Source: Saprospiraceae bacterium | GTDB taxonomy: Bacteria; Bacteroidota; Bacteroidia; Chitinophagales; Saprospiraceae | DNA length: 64,000 nt | Direction: 5' to 3' | Assembly: GCA_026982695.1 (NCBI GenBank) | Contig: JALSGS010000006.1 | Location: 52,534 to 116,533, forward strand | Part shown: in pieces, positions 61,736-64,000 of the stretch | Numbering within the stretch: position 1 is the first letter of the stretch | Layout: each line of letters starts with the position of its first letter | The notes under the pieces: generated by a model | Seen by the model: only the letters and a program-made list of their open reading frames with translations | The model's database searches: none | What the model was told of the DNA's origin: nothing | Position numbers and translations under genes: made by a program

Positions 61736-62822
61736 ATGACCCAGGAACAGATGAAGGAGCTCAAAGAGCGCCTTGCCGTGTTAAGGAGGTATCTTTGACG
61801 TCGATAGACGTCGACAAGAAGTAGACGACAAACAAACGCAATCGGCTGACCCAGACTTTTGGAATGATCCCAAACGGGCAGAGGCTATTCTCAAAGAATT
61901 AAAAACACACAAATACTGGATTGAGGCCTTTGAAACAGTTGCCCAATTGGTAGAAGATTTGGAAGTACTCGAAGAATTCCAAAAGGAAGGGGAGGCCAGT
62001 GAGGAAGAAGTGGATGACAAGTATCGGGAAGCACTAGCCGCACTTGAAGACTTGGAATTCCGTTCTACACTCAACAAGCCAGAAGATGAATTAGGGTGTA
62101 TCCTGGAAATCAATGCGGGTGCTGGTGGCACTGAAGCCTGTGATTGGGCTGAGATGCTATTGCGCATGTATACCATGTGGGCTGGGAAAAAGGGCTTTAA
62201 AGTGAGCTTGCTCAATAGGCAGGAAGGCGATGTGGCAGGAATCAAAAGTGTAGCTATAGAAATCAATGGAGATTTTGCTTATGGCCTGCTCAAAGGAGAA
62301 AACGGCGTACATCGCCTAGTACGTATTAGCCCTTATAATGCGCAAGGCAAACGCATGACCTCTTTTGCTGCCGTGTTTGTACATCCGCTGGTCGATGAGC
62401 GTATAGAGGTCGAAGTCAACCCTGCTGATCTGGAATGGGATACCTTTCGGGCTAGCGGTGCAGGGGGCCAGCACGTCAACAAGACGGAGTCTGCTGTGCG
62501 CGTGCGGCACTTGCCTTCGGGCATAGTGGTCGAATGCCAGCAAGAGCGTTCGCAACACCAAAACCGTGAAAAGGCATTGCAGATGCTCAAGTCGAAACTC
62601 TACGAGCTAGAGCTACAACGCCTCAAGGAAGAGCGCAACAAGCTGGAAGCTGAGAAAAAGAAAAATGAGTGGGGAAGCCAGATACGGAGCTACGTACTCG
62701 ACGATCGACGTGTCAAGGATCACCGTACGGGCTATCAGACTGGTAATACCGATGCAGTGTTAAACGGCGAAATTGATGAGTTTCTCAAAGCTTATCTGAT
62801 GAGTAAAGAAGAGGTGCAGTGA
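61736..62822 (+). CDS. prfB: Peptide chain release factor 2 with programmed +1 frameshift
   Basis: Reads UGA and UAA stop codons. Translation starts at the ATG at 61736, runs 20 codons to CTT (61793-61795), meets an in-frame TGA (61796-61798) and continues by a +1 shift at GAC (61797), giving about 361 residues, the normal RF2 length. The site AGGAGG-TAT-CTT-TGA-C matches the classical one. The catalytic GGQ is in GAGGQHVNKTESAVRVRH. The stop-codon-reading tripeptide is SPY (RISPYNAQGKRMTSF) in place of SPF. Without the shift only a 20-residue peptide is made, so RF2 levels control their own synthesis. Confidence 0.95.
61784..61799 (+). promoter_or_regulatory. prfB: prfB frameshift site
   Basis: Internal Shine-Dalgarno AGGAGG (61784-61789), TAT spacer, slippery CTT, then TGAC, the known RF2 arrangement. 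Confidence 0.93.
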
Positions 62823-62879
62823 AGCTTTTTGCTCTTGTATGCTTATGTAGTTAGTGAAAATTGGACTAAAAAGAACGAA

Positions 62880-62911
62880 CAAAGGGCGGCCTTCTACAAG
62901 ACCGCCCTTTG
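62880..62911. terminator. Bidirectional terminator between prfB and the OmpA gene
   Basis: Perfect 10-base stem CAAAGGGCGG / CCGCCCTTTG (62880-62889 with 62902-62911). Confidence 0.8.
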
Positions 62912-62950
62912 CATATCTATATCCTGTCATGTAAAGTGTCATCTCATTGA

Positions 62951-64000
62951 TCAATTTCGCTTTTTGGGGATGAGCTTAAATTCTACGCGTCTGTTGAGAC
63001 TTCGTCCTTCTTCTGTGCTGTTATCCGCTATGGGTTCGCGCGAGCCTATCCCTTCATATCGAAGACGCAGTGGGTCAATACCTCTTGCTATCAGATATTC
63101 ATAGCAGGCTTTGGCGCGCTCTTCCGACAGCAGCTGATTGGCTTGCGCACTGCCTGTATTGTCTGTATGCCCTCGGATGAAGAGCTCGTAGTTGGGATAT
63201 TTTTTCATTATAGCCACTACTTCATCAAGTACGGCATAAGATGCTGCCTTGAGCGTGGCTTTTCCCTGTTCAAATTGTACGGCATGTGCTGCAAAACTCA
63301 GGCGTTCCCTATCCGCTTTTGCAATATCGGGACAGCCATAGTTAAGTGCTGAGCCTGGCGTACTGGGACAGTTGTCCATGTTGTCAGCAACGCCATCACC
63401 ATCCTTGTCAGGACAGCCTTTTTGAGTACCTGGCTGGTCGGGGCACAAGTCATCTTTGTCGGCAAAAGAGTCGTTGTCGCTGTCGGGGCAGCCTTTGGTA
63501 GCTAATGGCCCAGGTTGATCAGGGCACTCGTCTTGATCATCAGCTACGCCATCGCGGTCGCTGTCTTGCATGGGACAGCCTTGCATCGATAGTAGACCTG
63601 GCTGGTCGGGACAAGCATCTTCATTATCAGGAATGCCATCTCGATCTGTATCTGGACAACCAGCCATCTCAGGTGATCCAGGCTGGTTGGGGCATTGGTC
63701 GAGGTCGTCGGCGATGCCGTCGTTGTCGGAGTCTTTAGGTGGGCAACCGCTGTTGTCGGGCAGTCCGGGTTGATTGGGGCACTGATCTTGGTTGTCGGGC
63801 ACGCCGTCGTTGTCGGAATCTGGGCAGCCGTTAAAGGCGACGGGTCCAGGCTGGTTGGGGCATTGGTCGAGGTCGTCGGCGATGCCGTCGTTGTCGGAGT
63901 CTTTAGGTGGGCAACCGCTGTTGTCGGGCAGTCCGGGTTGATTGGGGCACTGATCTTGGTTGTCGGGCACGCCGTCGTTGTCGGAATCTGGGCAGCCGTT
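62951..64000 (-). CDS. OmpA-family protein with thrombospondin type 3-like repeats (start outside window)
   Basis: About 349 visible residues; the frame is open through the right edge, so the N terminus is missing. The visible part starts with Asp-rich calcium-binding repeats of the TSP3 type (DSDNDGIADDLDQCPNQPG and relatives, about eight units), followed by a C-terminal OmpA domain of ~115 residues (VQFEQGKATLKAASYAVLDEV, FIRGHTDNTGSAQANQLLSEERAKACYEYL, EGRSLNRRVEFKL) that binds peptidoglycan. It probably links the outer membrane to the cell wall through a stiff calcium-loaded stalk. Confidence 0.92.
   Translation of the reverse strand, partial: NGCPDSDNDGVPDNQDQCPNQPGLPDNSGCPPKDSDNDGIADDLDQCPNQPGPVAFNGCPDSDNDGVPDNQDQCPNQPGLPDNSGCPPKDSDNDGIADDLDQCPNQPGSPEMAGCPDTDRDGIPDNEDACPDQPGLLSMQGCPMQDSDRDGVADDQDECPDQPGPLATKGCPDSDNDSFADKDDLCPDQPGTQKGCPDKDGDGVADNMDNCPSTPGSALNYGCPDIAKADRERLSFAAHAVQFEQGKATLKAASYAVLDEVVAIMKKYPNYELFIRGHTDNTGSAQANQLLSEERAKACYEYLIARGIDPLRLRYEGIGSREPIADNSTEEGRSLNRRVEFKLIPKKRN
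63677..64000 (-). repeat. 168-base tandem repeat in the TSP3 region
   Basis: The stretch from 63677 recurs from 63845 (period 168 bases, 56 residues, two TSP3 units). As far as I can read, the 156 bases of the second copy before the edge are identical to the first. More copies may lie outside. Confidence 0.88.

Noticed and set aside
61947..62822. Late start for prfB at 61947
   Set aside because: It lacks the N-terminal domain; the programmed frameshift from the ATG at 61736 restores the full protein.
62951..64000. CRISPR array suggested by regular repeats at the right edge
   Set aside because: The repeats are in frame and encode calcium-binding-type protein units; there are no unique spacers or cas genes.

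Overview
The window is chromosomal DNA from a member of the Bacteroidota. The evidence is a SusC/SusD pair, two proteins with a likely type IX secretion (T9SS) C-terminal domain and a third with a T9SS-like one, a GldC homologue, the L28-L33-DUF4295-FtsY gene order, many lipoproteins, and repeated -7 promoter boxes of the type TAnnTTTG, some with a TTG/TTTG box 18-21 bases upstream. Base composition looks close to balanced. A respiratory nitrous oxide reductase cluster and an oxygen-using tryptophan dioxygenase suggest a facultatively denitrifying aerobe. I cannot name a genus.

Layout. 1-6.8 kb: 3' part of a nos cluster (nosZ end, a four-helix membrane protein, nosL, a fasciclin lipoprotein, nosD, nosF, nosY) followed by the iron-centre repair gene ric. 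7-10.2 kb: a small His-rich protein, a beta carbonic anhydrase and a SulP transporter, probably a bicarbonate pair. 10.4-12.6 kb: rbfA, gldC, initiator tRNA and a secreted deacetylase-like protein. 12.8-17.3 kb: a four-gene tryptophan cluster (dioxygenase, class III aminotransferase, kinase-like protein, kynureninase). 17.3-28 kb: envelope and housekeeping genes (TonB-domain protein, redoxin, DUF302, HEAT-cyclophilin lipoprotein, PBP1A, an AroB with an extra N-terminal domain, PhoH). 28-41 kb: SusD/SusC, a BlaI/BlaR1-type pair with three operator-like palindromes, an M1 aminopeptidase and a TonB-dependent receptor. 41-50.5 kb: lnt, an HDAC-family deacetylase, secreted HAF-repeat protein, DDAH-like hydrolase, amidohydrolase, a metal-receptor-fold protein without signal peptide, and a secreted subtilase. 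50.5-52.7 kb: tRNA-Arg, rpmB, rpmG, DUF4295 gene and ftsY. 52.7-64 kb: a short T9SS-domain-like reading frame, thiolase, purC plus methyltransferase, a MEST-like hydrolase lacking its nucleophile, MltA, ndk, NrnA-type phosphoesterase, FKBP lipoprotein, prfB with a programmed frameshift, and the end of an OmpA protein with calcium-binding-type repeats.

Points most worth a second look: a 13-base motif (GCCTTTCGGCAAA) present in seven exact copies on both strands, inside genes and between them; three evenly built palindromes at the blaI-like promoter; the tryptophan cluster whose aminotransferase and kinase-like protein have no obvious role; the AroB fusion; and the MEST-like hydrolase in which the nucleophile position reads Gly. 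All counts were made by eye.
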